Shown piece by piece: positions 37,001 through 52,639 of a DNA stretch of 64,000 nucleotides. Position numbers and translations under genes: made by a program. Location of the stretch: positions 43,592,466 to 43,656,465 of the forward strand of contig OW679197.1 of assembly GCA_940337035.1 (NCBI GenBank), in the 5' to 3' direction. Source of the stretch: Agriotes lineatus (lineage: Eukaryota > Arthropoda > Insecta > Coleoptera > Elateridae). The notes under the pieces were generated by a model. The model had not been told where the DNA came from. It worked only from the letters and a program-made list of their open reading frames with translations, and did not search any database. The stretch's first letter is position 1. Every line of letters begins with the position of its first letter.

Positions 37001-40000
37001 TTATACACTTGCGATGGCCACATGGAAATATAAAGATTTACCCGCACTTCTGGTGTATCTTACGAGTACCAGAATTGCAAAGGAAATATCTCTATGCCCC
37101 TCCTAGCAATTGTATGCTGAATTTGCATTAAGATAGCATTTAATAAGAACAGTTGCAACTTCCCCGGATCTTTTATTACATTTTATTATATTTTATCCAT
37201 ATTCATGGCACCCATCAGACACAATATGAACGATTAACTACAGCTGGGTGTTGAAATTAAGCTCTGAGATAATCGTGGTGTGTGTATTTTTTATATTATA
37301 CACTTGCGATGACCACATGGAAATATAAAGATTTACCCGCACTTCTGGTGTATCTTACGAGTACCAGAATTGCAAAGGAAATATCTCTATGCCCCTCCTA
37401 GCAATTGTATGCTGAATTTGCATTAAGATAGCATTTAATAAGAACAGTTGCAACTTCCCCGGATCTTTTATTACATTTTATTATATTTTATCCATATTCA
37501 TGGCACCCATCAGACACAATATGAACGATTAACTACAGCTGGGTGTCGAAATTAAGCTCTGAGATAATCGTGGTGTGTGTATTTTTTATATTATACACTT
37601 GCGATGGCCACATGGAAATATAAAGATTTACCCGCACTTCTGGTGTATCTTACGAGTACCAGAATTGCAAAGGAAATATCTCTATGCTCCTCCTAGCAAT
37701 TGTATGCTGAATTTGCATTAAGATAGCATTTAATAAGAACAGTTGCAACTTCCCCGGATCTTTTATTACATTTTATTATATTTTATCCATATTCATGGCA
37801 CCTATCAGACACAATATGAACGATTAACTACAGCTGGGTGTCGAAATTAAGCTCTGAGATAATCGTGGTGTGTGTATTTTTTATATTATGCACTTGCGAT
37901 ATCCACATGGAAATATAAAGCTTTACCTGCACTTCTGGTGTATCTTACGAGTACCAGAATTGCAAAGGAAATATCTCTATGCCCCTCCTAGCAATTGTAT
38001 GCTGAATTTGCATTAAGATAGCATTTAGTAAGAACTGTTGTGACTTCCCCGGATCAGTTATTACATTTTATTATATTTTATCCATATTCATGGCACCTAT
38101 CAGACACAATATGAACGATTAACTACGGCTGGGTGTCGAAATAACACTCTGAGATGATCGTAGAGTGTGTATTTTTTATATTATGCACTTGCGATGGCCA
38201 CATGGAAATATAAATCTTTACTTGCACTTCTGGTGTATTTTACGAGTACCGTAATTGCAAAGGAAATATTTCTATGCCCCTCCTAGCAATTGTATGCTGA
38301 ATTTGCTTTAAGATAGCATTTAATAAGAACTGTTGCGACTTCCCCGGATCTTTTATTACATTTTATTATATTTTATCCATATTCATGGCACCCATCAGAT
38401 ACAATATGAACGATTAACTACGGCTGGGTGTCGAAATAACGCTCTGAGATGATCATAGAGTGTGTATTTTTTATATTATGCACTTGCGATGGCCACATGG
38501 AAATATAAAGCTTTACCTGCACTTCTGGTGTATTTTACGAGTACCAGAATTGCAAAGGAAATATATCTATGCCCCTCCTAGCAATTGTATATTGAATTTG
38601 CATTAAGATAGCATTTAATAAGAACTGTTGTGACTTCCCCGGATCTTTTATTACATTTTATTATATTTTATCCATATTCATGGCACCTATCAGACACAAT
38701 ATGAACGATTAACTACAGCTGGGTGTCGAAATTAAGCTCTGAGATAATCGTGGTGTGTGTATTTTTTATATTATGCACTTGCGATGGCCACATGGAAATA
38801 TAAAGCTTTACCTGCACTTCTGGTGTATTTTACGAGTACCAGAATTGCAAAGGAAATATATCTATGCCCCTCCTAGCAATTGTATGCTGAATTTGCATTA
38901 AGATAGCATTTAATAAGAACTGTTGTGACTTCCCCGGATCTTTTATTACATTTTATTATATTTTATCCATATCATGGCACCCATCAGACACAATATGAAC
39001 AATTAACTACGGCTGGGTGTCGAAATAACGCTCTGAGATGATCGTTGTGTGTATTTTTGAGATTATACACTTGCGATGGCCACATGGAAATATAAAGCTT
39101 TAACTGCACTTCTGGTGTATTTTACGAGTACCAGAATTGCAAAGGAAATATCTCTATGCACCTCCTAGCAATTGTATGCTGAATTTGCATTAAGATAGCA
39201 TTTAATAAGAACTGTTGTGACTTCCCCGGATCTTTTATTACATTTTATTATATTTTATCCATATTCATGGCACCTATCAGACACAATATGAACGATTAAC
39301 TACAGCTGGGTGTCGAAATTAAGCTCTGAGATAATCGTGGTGTGTGTATTTTTTATATTATGCACTTGCGATGGCCACATGGAAATATAAAGCTTTACCT
39401 GCACTTCTGGTGTATTTTACGAGTACCAGAATTGCAAAGGAAATATATCTATGCCCCTCCTAGCAATTGTATGCTGAATTTGCATTAAGATAGCATTTAA
39501 TAAGAACTGTTGTGACTTCCCCGGATCTTTTATTACATTTTATTATATTTTATCCATATCATGGCACCCATCAGACACAATATGAACAATTATCTACGGC
39601 TGGGTGTCGAAATTACGCTGTGAGATTTTCGTAGTGTGTATTTTTGAGATTATGCACTTGCGATGTCATCATGGAAATATAAAGCTTTCCCTGCAGTTCT
39701 TGCGTATTTTACGAGTACCAGAATTACAAAGGCAATATCTCTATGCCCCTCCTAGCAATTGTATGCTGAATTTGCATTAAAATAGCATTTAATAAGAACT
39801 GTTGCGACTGTCCCGGATCTTTTATTACATTTTATTATATTTTATCCATATTCATGGCACCCATCAGACACAATATGAACGATTAACTACAGCTGGGTGT
39901 CGAAATTAAGCTCTGAGATAATCGTGGTGTGTGTATTTTTTATATTATGCACTTGCGATGTTCACATTGAAATATAAAGCTTTACCTGCACTTCTGGTGT

Positions 40001-40555
40001 ATTTTACGAGTACCAGAATTGCAAAGGAAATATCTCTAAGCCCCTCCTACCAATTGTATGCTGGTTTGCATTAAGATAGTATTTAATAAGAACTGTTACG
40101 ACTTCCCCGTATATGTTATTACATTTTATTATTTTTTATCCATATTCATGGCACCCATCAGACACAATATGAACGATTAACTACGGCTGGGTGTCGAAAT
40201 AACGCTCTGAGATGATCGTTGTGTGTATTTTTGAGATTAAGCACTTGCGATGTCAACATGGAAATATAAAGCTATACTTGCACTTCTTGCGTATTTGACG
40301 AGTTCCAGAATTGTAAAGGCAATATCTGTATACCCCTCTTAGCAATTGCATGCTGAATTTGCATTAAGATAGCATTTAATAAGAACAGTTGCGGCTTCCC
40401 CGCATCTTTTATTACATTTTATTATATTTTATCCATATTCATGGCACCCATCAGACACAATATGAACGATTAACTACAGCTGGGTGTCGAAATAACGCTC
40501 TGAGATGATAGTTGTGTGTATTTTTGAGATTAAGCACTTGCGATGTCAACATGGA
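34039..40555 (+). repeat. Higher-order satellite block, copy 1 (~6.5 kb)
   Basis: Marker variants recur at 45517-52037 in the same order: the acacagtatg substitution, tttagtaagaac or its equivalent position, gtatattgaattt, the one-base-shorter atatcatggc, ctgtcccggatc and ttattttttatcc. The offset is 11,478 bases before and 11,482 after a four-base insertion near 48240. Its left 4.3 kb (to 38346) also recurs at 40806-45113 at offset 6,767. Confidence 0.85.
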
Positions 40556-40805
40556 AATATAAAGCTATACCTGCACATCTTGCGTTATTGACGAGTACCA
40601 GAACTGCAAAGGCAATATCTCTATGCCCCTCCTAGCAATTGTATGCTAAATTTGCATTAAGATAGCATTTAATAAGAACTGTTGCGGCTTCCCCGCATCT
40701 TTTATTACATTTTATTATATTTTATCCATATTCATGGCACCCATCAGACACAATATGAACGATTAACTACAGCTGGGTGTCGAAATAACGCTCTGAGATG
40801 ATAGT

Positions 40806-43800
40806 TGTGTGTATTTTTTATATTATACACTTGCGATGGCCACATGGAAATATAAAGATTTACCCGCACTTCTGGTGTATCTTACGAGTACCAGAATTGC
40901 AAAGGAAATATCTCTATGCCCCTCCTAGCAATTGTATGCTGAATTTGCATTAAGATAGCATTTAATAAGAACAGTTGCAACTTCCCCGGATCTTTTATTA
41001 CATTTTATTATATTTTATCCATATTCATGGCACCCATCAGACACAATATGAACGATTAACTACAGCTGGGTGTTGAAATTAAGCTCTGAGATAATCGTGG
41101 TGTGTGTATTTTTTATATTATACACTTGCGATGACCACATGGAAATATAAAGATTTACCCGCACTTCTGGTGTATCTTACGAGTACCAGAATTGCAAAGG
41201 AAATATCTCTATGCCCCTCCTAGCAATTGTATGCTGAATTTGCATTAAGATAGCATTTAATAAGAACAGTTGCAACTTCCCCGGATCTTTTATTACATTT
41301 TATTATATTTTATCCATATTCATGGCACCCATCAGACACAATATGAACGATTAACTACAGCTGGGTGTCGAAATTAAGCTCTGAGATAATCGTGGTGTGT
41401 GTATTTTTTATATTATACACTTGCGATGGCCACATGGAAATATAAAGATTTACCCGCACTTCTGGTGTATCTTACGAGTACCAGAATTGCAAAGGAAATA
41501 TCTCTATGCTCCTCCTAGCAATTGTATGCTGAATTTGCATTAAGATAGCATTTAATAAGAACAGTTGCAACTTCCCCGGATCTTTTATTACATTTTATTA
41601 TATTTTATCCATATTCATGGCACCTATCAGACACAATATGAACGATTAACTACAGCTGGGTGTCGAAATTAAGCTCTGAGATAATCGTGGTGTGTGTATT
41701 TTTTATATTATGCACTTGCGATATCCACATGGAAATATAAAGCTTTACCTGCACTTCTGGTGTATCTTACGAGTACCAGAATTGCAAAGGAAATATCTCT
41801 ATGCCCCTCCTAGCAATTGTATGCTGAATTTGCATTAAGATAGCATTTAATAAGAACTGTTGTGACTTCCCCGGATAGTTATTACATTTTATTATATTTT
41901 ATCCATATTCATGGCACCTATCAGACACAATATGAACGATTAACTACGGCTGGGTGTCGAAATAACACTCTGAGATGATCGTAGAGTGTGTATTTTTTAT
42001 ATTATGCACTTGCGATGGCCACATGGAAATATAAAGCTTTACTTGCACTTCTGGTGTATTTTACGAGTACCGTAATTGCAAAGGAAATATTTCTATGCCC
42101 CTCCTAGCAATTGTATGCTGAATTTGCTTTAAGATAGCATTTAATAAGAACTGTTGCGACTTCCCCGGATCTTTTATTACATTTTATTATATTTTATCCA
42201 TATTCATGGCACCCATCAGATACAATATGAACGATTAACTACGGCTGGGTGTCGAAATAACGCTCTGAGATGATCATAGAGTGTGTATTTTTTATATTAT
42301 GCACTTGCGATGGCCACATGGAAATATAAAGCTTTACTTGCACTTCTGGTGTATTTTACGAGTACCGTAATTGGAAAGGAAATATTTCTATGCCCCTCCT
42401 AGCAATTGTATGCTGAATTTGCATTAAGATAGCATTTAATAAGAACTGTTATGACTTCCCCGGATCTTTTATTACATTTTATTATATTTTATCCATATTC
42501 ATGGCACCTATCAGACACAATATGAACGATTAACTACAGCTGGGTGTCGAAATTAAGCTCTGAGATAATCGTGGTGTGTGTATTTTTTATATTATGCACT
42601 TGCGATATCCACATGGAAATATAAAGCTTTACCTGCAATTCTGGTGTACTTTACGAGTACCAGAATTGCAAAGGAAATATCTCTATGCCCCTTCTAGCAA
42701 TTGTATGCTGAATTTGAATTAAGATAGCATTTAATAAGAACTGTTGCTACTTCCCCGGATCTTTTATTACATTTTATTATATTTTATCCATATTCATGGC
42801 ACCCATCAGACACAATATGAGCGATTAACTACAGCTGGGTGTCGAAATAACGCTCTGAGATGATCGTAGTGTGTATATTTTGAGATTATGCACTTGCGAT
42901 GTCAACATGGAAATATAAAGCTTTACCTGCACTTCTTGCGTATATGAAGAATACCAGAATTGCATAGCCAATATCTCTATGCTCCTCCTAGCAATTGTAT
43001 GCTGGTTTGCGTTAAGATAGTATTTAATAAGGACTGTTGCTACTTCCCCGTATATGTTATTACATTTTATTATATTTTATCCATATTCATGGCACCCATC
43101 AGACACAATATGAACGATTAACTACGGCTGGGTGTCGAAATAACGCTCTGAGATGATCGTTGTGTGTATTTTTGAGATTATACACTTGCGATGGCCACAT
43201 GGAAATATAAAGATTTACCCGCACTTCTGGTGTATCTTACGAGTACCAGAATTGCAAAGAAAATATCTCTATGCCCCTCCTAGCAATTGTATGCTGAATT
43301 TGCATTAAGATAGCATTTAATAAGAACAGTTGCTACTTCCCCGGATCTTTTATTACATTTTATTATATTTTATCCATATTCATGGCACCCATCAGACACA
43401 ATATGAACGATTAACTACAGCTGGGTGTCGAAATTAAGCTCTGAGATAATCGTGGTGTGTGTATTTTTTATATTATACACTTGCGATGGCCACATGGAAA
43501 TATAAAGATTTACCCGCACTTCTGGTGTACCTTACGAGTACCAGAATTGCAAAGGAAATATCTCTATGCCCCTCCTAGCAATTGTATGCTAAATTTGCAT
43601 TAAGATAGCATTTAATAAGAACAGTTGCAACTTCCCCGGATCTTTTATTACATTTTATTATATTTTATCCATATTCATGGCACCCATCAGACACAGTATG
43701 AACGATTAACTACAGCTGGGTGTCGAAATTAAGCTCTGAGATAATCGTGGTGTGTGTATTTTTTATATTATACACTTGCGATGGCCACATGGAAATATAA

Positions 43801-45113
43801 AGATTTACCCGCACTTCTGGTGTATCTTACGAGTACCAGAATTGCAAAGGAAATATCTCTATGCCCCTCCTAGCAATTGTATGCTGAATTTGCATTAAGA
43901 TAGCATTTAATAAGAACAGTTGCAACTTCCCCGGATCTTTTATTACATTTTATTATATTTTATCCATATTCATGGCACCCATCAGACACAATATGAACGA
44001 TTAACTACAGCTGGGTGTTGAAATTAAGCTCTGAGATAATCGTGGTGTGTGTATTTTTTATATTATACACTTGCGATGACCACATGGAAATATAAAGATT
44101 TACCCGCACTTCTGGTGTATCTTACGAGTACCAGAATTGCAAAGGAAATATCTCTATGCCCCTCCTAGCAATTGTATGCTGAATTTGCATTAAGATAGCA
44201 TTTAATAAGAACAGTTGCAACTTCCCCGGATCTTTTATTACATTTTATTATATTTTATCCATATTCATGGCACCCATCAGACACAATATGAACGATTAAC
44301 TACAGCTGGGTGTCGAAATTAAGCTCTGAGATAATCGTGGTGTGTGTATTTTTTATATTATACACTTGCGATGGCCACATGGAAATATAAAGATTTACCC
44401 GCACTTCTGGTGTATCTTACGAGTACCAGAATTGCAAAGGAAATATCTCTATGCTCCTCCTAGCAATTGTATGCTGAATTTGCATTAAGATAGCATTTAA
44501 TAAGAACAGTTGCAACTTCCCCGGATCTTTTATTACATTTTATTATATTTTATCCATATTCATGGCACCTATCAGACACAATATGAACGATTAACTACAG
44601 CTGGGTGTCGAAATTAAGCTCTGAGATAATCGTGGTGTGTGTATTTTTTATATTATGCACTTGCGATATCCACATGGAAATATAAAGCTTTACCTGCACT
44701 TCTGGTGTATCTTACGAGTACCAGAATTGCAAAGGAAATATCTCTATGCCCCTCCTAGCAATTGTATGCTGAATTTGCATTAAGATAGCATTTAGTAAGA
44801 ACTGTTGTGACTTCCCCGGATCAGTTATTACATTTTATTATATTTTATCCATATTCATGGCACCTATCAGACACAATATGAACGATTAACTACGGCTGGG
44901 TGTCGAAATAACACTCTGAGATGATCGTAGAGTGTGTATTTTTTATATTATGCACTTGCGATGGCCACATGGAAATATAAATCTTTACTTGCACTTCTGG
45001 TGTATTTTACGAGTACCGTAATTGCAAAGGAAATATTTCTATGCCCCTCCTAGCAATTGTATGCTGAATTTGCTTTAAGATAGCATTTAATAAGAACTGT
45101 TGCGACTTCCCCG
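40806..45113 (+). repeat. Higher-order satellite block, copy 2 (partial, ~4.3 kb)
   Basis: It repeats 34039-38346 at a constant offset of 6,767 bases. The right end is a sharp switch: at 45113 the match changes from cggatc to cgcatc and the following monomer belongs to another variant. Its left flank (from about 40610) is shared with the third copy and not with the first. Confidence 0.8.
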
Positions 45114-45516
45114 CATCTTTTATTACATTTTATTATATTTTATCCATATTCATGGCACCCATCAGACACAATATGAACGATTAACTACAGCTGGGTGTCG
45201 AAATAACGCTCTGAGATGATAGTTGTGTGTATTTTTTATATTATACACTTGCGATGGCCACATGGAAATATAAAGATTTACCCGCACTTCTGGTGTATCT
45301 TACGAGTACCAGAATTGCAAAGGAAATATCTCTATGCCCCTCCTAGCAATTGTATGCTAAATTTGCATTAAGATAGCATTTAATAAGAACTGTTGCGGCT
45401 TCCCCGCATCTTTTATTACATTTTATTATATTTTATCCATATTCATGGCACCCATCAGACACAATATGAACGATTAACTACAGCTGGGTGTCGAAATATC
45501 GCTCTGAGATGATAGT

Positions 45517-48500
45517 TGTGTGTATTTTTTATATTATACACTTGCGATGGCCACATGGAAATATAAAGATTTACCCGCACTTCTGGTGTATCTTACGAGT
45601 ACCAGAATTGCAAAGGAAATATCTCTATGCCCCTCCTAGCAATTGTATGCTGAATTTGCATTAAGATAGCATTTAATAAGAACAGTTGCAACTTCCCCGG
45701 ATCTTTTATTACATTTTATTATATTTTATCCATATTCATGGCACCCATCAGACACAATATGAACGATTAACTACAGCTGGGTGTTGAAATTAAGCTCTGA
45801 GATAATCGTGGTGTGTGTATTTTTTATATTATACACTTGCGATGACCACATGGAAATATAAAGATTTACCCGCACTTCTGGTGTATCTTACGAGTACCAG
45901 AATTGCAAAGGAAATATCTCTATGCCCCTCCTAGCAATTGTATGCTGAATTTGCATTAAGATAGCATTTAATAAGAACAGTTGCAACTTCCCCGGATCTT
46001 TTATTACATTTTATTATATTTTATCCATATTCATGGCACCCATCAGACACAATATGAACGATTAACTACAGCTGGGTGTCGAAATTAAGCTCTGAGATAA
46101 TCGTGGTGTGTGTATTTTTTATATTATACACTTGCGATGGCCACATGGAAATATAAAGATTTACCCGCACTTCTGGTGTATCTTACGAGTACCAGAATTG
46201 CAAAGGAAATATCTCTATGCTCCTCCTAGCAATTGTATGCTGAATTTGCATTAAGATAGCATTTAATAAGAACAGTTGCAACTTCCCCGGATCTTTTATT
46301 ACATTTTATTATATTTTATCCATATTCATGGCACCTATCAGACACAATATGAACGATTAACTACAGCTGGGTGTCGAAATTAAGCTCTGAGATAATCGTG
46401 GTGTGTGTATTTTTTATATTATGCACTTGCGATATCCACATGGAAATATAAAGCTTTACCTGCACTTCTGGTGTATCTTACGAGTACCAGAATTGCAAAG
46501 GAAATATCTCTATGCCCCTCCTAGCAATTGTATGCTGAATTTGCATTAAGATAGCATTTAATAAGAACTGTTGTGACTTCCCCGGATAGTTATTACATTT
46601 TATTATATTTTATCCATATTCATGGCACCTATCAGACACAATATGAACGATTAACTACGGCTGGGTGTCGAAATAACACTCTGAGATGATCGTAGAGTGT
46701 GTATTTTTTATATTATGCACTTGCGATGGCCACATGGAAATATAAAGCTTTACTTGCACTTCTGGTGTATTTTACGAGTACCGTAATTGCAAAGGAAATA
46801 TTTCTATGCCCCTCCTAGCAATTGTATGCTGAATTTGCTTTAAGATAGCATTTAATAAGTACTGTTGCGACTTCCCCGGATCTTTTATTACATTTTATTA
46901 TATTTTATCCATATTCATGGCACCCATCAGATACAATATGAACGATTAACTACGGCTGGGTGTCGAAATAACGCTCTGAGATGATCATAGAGTGTGTATT
47001 TTTTATATTATGCACTTGCGATGGCCACATGGAAATATAAAGCTTTACTTGCACTTCTGGTGTATTTTACGAGTACCGTAATTGGAAAGGAAATATTTCT
47101 ATGCCCCTCCTAGCAATTGTATGCTGAATTTGCATTAAGATAGCATTTAATAAGAACTGTTATGACTTCCCCGGATCTTTTATTACATTTTATTATATTT
47201 TATCCATATTCATGGCACCTATCAGACACAATATGAACGATTAACTACAGCTGGGTGTCGAAATTAAGCTCTGAGATAATCGTGGTGTGTGTATTTTTTA
47301 TATTATGCACTTGCGATATCCACATGGAAATATAAAGCTTTACCTGCAATTCTGGTGTACTTTACGAGTACCAGAATTGCAAAGGAAATATCTCTATGCC
47401 CCTTCTAGCAATTGTATGCTGAATTTGAATTAAGATAGCATTTAATAAGAACTGTTGCTACTTCCCCGGATCTTTTATTACATTTTATTATATTTTATCC
47501 ATATTCATGGCACCCATCAGACACAATATGAGCGATTAACTACAGCTGGGTGTCGAAATAACGCTCTGAGATGATCGTAGTGTGTATATTTTGAGATTAT
47601 GCACTTGCGATGTCAACATGGAAATACAAAGCTTTACCTGCACTTCTTGCGTATATGAAGAATACCAGAATTGCATAGCCAATATCTCTATGCTCCTCCT
47701 AGCAATTGTATGCTGGTTTGCGTTAAGATAGTATTTAATAAGGACTGTTGCTACTTCCCCGTATATGTTATTACATTTTATTATATTTTATCCATATTCA
47801 TGGCACCCATCAGACACAATATGAACGATTAACTACGGCTGGGTGTCGAAATAACGCTCTGAGATGATCGTTGTGTGTATTTTTGAGATTATACACTTGC
47901 GATGGCCACATGGAAATATAAAGATTTACCCGCACTTCTGGTGTATCTTACGAGTACCAGAATTGCAAAGAAAATATCTCTATGCCCCTCCTAGCAATTG
48001 TATGCTGAATTTGCATTAAGATAGCATTTAATAAGAACAGTTGCTACTTCCCCGGATCTTTTATTACATTTTATTATATTTTATCCATATTCATGGCACC
48101 CATCAGACACAATATGAACGATTAACTACAGCTGGGTGTCGAAATTAAGCTCTGAGATAATCGTGGTGTGTGTATTTTTTATATTATACACTTGCGATGG
48201 CCACATGGAAATATAAAGATTTACCCGCACTTCTGGTGTAGGTATCTTACGAGTACCAGAATTGCAAAGGAAATATCTCTATGCCCCTCCTAGCAATTGT
48301 ATGCTAAATTTGCATTAAGATAGCATTTAATAAGAACAGTTGCAACTTCCCCGGATCTTTTATTACATTTTATTATATTTTATCCATATTCATGGCACCC
48401 ATCAGACACAGTATGAACGATTAACTACAGCTGGGTGTCGAAATTAAGCACTGAGATAATCGTGGTGTGTGTATTTTTTATATTATACACTTGCGATGGC

Positions 48501-51500
48501 CACATGGAAATATAAAGATTTACCCGCACTTCTGGTGTATCTTACGAGTACCAGAATTGCAAAGGAAATATCTCTATGCCCCTCCTAGCAATTGTATGCT
48601 GAATTTGCATTAAGATAGCATTTAATAAGAACAGTTGCAACTTCCCCGGATCTTTTATTACATTTTATTATATTTTATCCATATTCATGGCACCCATCAG
48701 ACACAATATGAACGATTAACTACAGCTGGGTGTTGAAATTAAGCTCTGAGATAATCGTGGTGTGTGTATTTTTTATATTATACACTTGCGATGACCACAT
48801 GGAAATATAAAGATTTACCCGCACTTCTGGTGTATCTTACGAGTACCAGAATTGCAAAGGAAATATCTCTATGCCCCTCCTAGCAATTGTATGCTGAATT
48901 TGCATTAAGATAGCATTTAATAAGAACAGTTGCAACTTCCCCGGATCTTTTATTACATTTTATTATATTTTATCCATATTCATGGCACCCATCAGACACA
49001 ATATGAACGATTAACTACAGCTGGGTGTCGAAATTAAGCTCTGAGATAATCGTGGTGTGTGTATTTTTTATATTATACACTTGCGATGGCCACATGGAAA
49101 TATAAAGATTTACCCGCACTTCTGGTGTATCTTACGAGTACCAGAATTGCAAAGGAAATATCTCTATGCTCCTCCTAGCAATTGTATGCTGAATTTGCAT
49201 TAAGATAGCATTTAATAAGAACAGTTGCAACTTCCCCGGATCTTTTATTACATTTTATTATATTTTATCCATATTCATGGCACCTATCAGACACAATATG
49301 AACGATTAACTACAGCTGGGTGTCGAAATTAAGCTCTGAGATAATCGTGGTGTGTGTATTTTTTATATTATGCACTTGCGATATCCACATGGAAATATAA
49401 AGCTTTACCTGCACTTCTGGTGTATCTTACGAGTACCAGAATTGCAAAGGAAATATCTCTATGCCCCTCCTAGCAATTGTATGCTGAATTTGCATTAAGA
49501 TAGCATTTAATAAGAACTGTTGTGACTTCCCCGGATCAGTTATTACATTTTATTATATTTTATCCATATTCATGGCACCTATCAGACACAATATGAACGA
49601 TTAACTACGGCTGGGTGTCGAAATAACACTCTGAGATGATCGTAGAGTGTGTATTTTTTATATTATGCACTTGCGATGGCCACATGGAAATATAAATCTT
49701 TACTTGCACTTCTGGTGTATTTTACGAGTACCGTAATTGCAAAGGAAATATTTCTATGCCCCTCCTAGCAATTGTATGCTGAATTTGCTTTAAGATAGCA
49801 TTTAATAAGAACTGTTGCGACTTCCCCGGATCTTTTATTACATTTTATTATATTTTATCCATATTCATGGCACCCATCAGATACAATATGAACGATTAAC
49901 TACGGCTGGGTGTCGAAATAACGCTCTGAGATGATCATAGAGTGTGTATTTTTTATATTATGCACTTGCGATGGCCACATGGAAATATAAAGCTTTACCT
50001 GCACTTCTGGTGTATTTTACGAGTACCAGAATTGCAAAGGAAATATATCTATGCCCCTCCTAGCAATTGTATATTGAATTTGCATTAAGATAGCATTTAA
50101 TAAGAACTGTTGTGACTTCCCCGGATCTTTTATTACATTTTATTATATTTTATCCATATTCATGGCACCTATCAGACACAATATGAACGATTAACTACAG
50201 CTGGGTGTCGAAATTAAGCTCTGAGATAATCGTGGTGTGTGTATTTTTTATATTATGCACTTGCGATGGCCACATGGAAATATAAAGCTTTACCTGCACT
50301 TCTGGTGTATTTTACGAGTACCAGAATTGCAAAGGAAATATATCTATGCCCCTCCTAGCAATTGTATGCTGAATTTGCATTAAGATAGCATTTAATAAGA
50401 ACTGTTGTGACTTCCCCGGATCTTTTATTACATTTTATTATATTTTATCCATATCATGGCACCCATCAGACACAATATGAACAATTAACTACGGCTGGGT
50501 GTCGAAATAACGCTCTGAGATGATCGTTGTGTGTATTTTTGAGATTATACACTTGCGATGGCCACATGGAAATATAAAGCTTTAACTGCACTTCTGGTGT
50601 ATTTTACGAGTACCAGAATTGCAAAGGAAATATCTCTATGCACCTCCTAGCAATTGTATGCTGAATTTGCATTAAGATAGCATTTAATAAGAACTGTTGT
50701 GACTTCCCCGGATCTTTTATTACATTTTATTATATTTTATCCATATTCATGGCACCTATCAGACACAATATGAACGATTAACTACAGCTGGGTGTCGAAA
50801 TTAAGCTCTGAGATAATCGTGGTGTGTGTATTTTTTATATTATGCACTTGCGATGGCCACATGGAAATATAAAGCTTTACCTGCACTTCTGGTGTATTTT
50901 ACGAGTACCAGAATTGCAAAGGAAATATATCTATGCCCCTCCTAGCAATTGTATGCTGAATTTGCATTAAGATAGCATTTAATAAGAACTGTTGTGACTT
51001 CCCCGGATCTTTTATTACATTTTATTATATTTTATCCATATCATGGCACCCATCAGACACAATATGAACAATTATCTACGGCTGGGTGTCGAAATTACGC
51101 TGTGAGATTTTCGTAGTGTGTATTTTTGAGATTATGCACTTGCGATGTCATCATGGAAATATAAAGCTTTCCCTGCAGTTCTTGCGTATTTTACGAGTAC
51201 CAGAATTACAAAGGCAATATCTCTATGCCCCTCCTAGCAATTGTATGCTGAATTTGCATTAAAATAGCATTTAATAAGAACTGTTGCGACTGTCCCGGAT
51301 CTTTTATTACATTTTATTATATTTTATCCATATTCATGGCACCCATCAGACACAATATGAACGATTAACTACAGCTGGGTGTCGAAATTAAGCTCTGAGA
51401 TAATCGTGGTGTGTGTATTTTTTATATTATGCACTTGCGATGTTCACATTGAAATATAAAGCTTTACCTGCACTTCTGGTGTATTTTACGAGTACCAGAA

Positions 51501-52037
51501 TTGCAAAGGAAATATCTCTAAGCCCCTCCTACCAATTGTATGCTGGTTTGCATTAAGATAGTATTTAATAAGAACTGTTACGACTTCCCCGTATATGTTA
51601 TTTCATTTTATTATTTTTTATCCATATTCATGGCACCCATCAGACACAATATGAACGATTAACTACGGCTGGGTTTCGAAATAACGCTCTGAGATGATCG
51701 TTGTGTGTATTTTTGAGATTAAGCACTTGCGATGTCAACATGGAAATATAAAGCTATACTTGCACTTCTTGCGTATTTGACGAGTTCCAGAATTGTAAAG
51801 GCAATATCTGTATACCCCTCTTAGCAATTGCATGCTGAATTTGCATTAAGATAGCATTTAATAAGAACAGTTGCGGCTTCCCCGCATCTTTTATTACATT
51901 TTATTATATTTTATCCATATTCATGGCACCCATCAGACACAATATGAACGATTAACTACAGCTGGGTGTCGAAATAACGCTCTGAGATGATAGTTGTGTG
52001 TATTTTTGAGATTAAGCACTTGCGATGTCAACATGGA
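45517..52037 (+). repeat. Higher-order satellite block, copy 3 (~6.5 kb)
   Basis: A full-length counterpart of 34039-40555. It carries a private four-base insertion near 48240 (gtgtaggtatc instead of gtgtatc) that explains the change of offset from 4,711 to 4,715 relative to copy 2. Confidence 0.85.
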
Positions 52038-52639
52038 AATATAAAGCTATACCTGCACTTCTTGCGTATTTGACGAGTTCCAGAACTGCAAAGGCAATAT
52101 CTGTATACCCCTCCTAGCAATTGTATGCTGAATTTGCATTAAGATAGCATTTAATAAGAACTGTTGCGACTTCCCCGGATATTTTTCTACATTTTATTAT
52201 ATTTTATCCATATTCATGGCACCCATCAGACGCAATATGAACGATTAACTACGGCTGGGTGTCGCAATAACGCTCTGAGATGATCGTGGTGTGTTTATTT
52301 TTATATTATGCACTTGCGATGGCCACATGGAAATATAAAGCTTTACCTGCACTTCTGGTGTATTTTACGAGTACCAGAATTGCAAAGGAAATATCTCTAT
52401 GCCCCTCCTAGCAATTGTATGCTGAATTTGCATTAAGATAGCATTTAATAAGAACTGTTGCGACTTCCCCGTATATGTTATTACATTTTATTATATTTTA
52501 TCCATATTCATGGCACCCATCAGACACAATATGAACGATTAACTACGGCTGGGTGTCGAAATAACGCTCTGAGATGATCGTTGTGTGTATTTTTGAGATT
52601 ATGCACTTGCGATGGCCACATGGAAATATAAAGATTTGC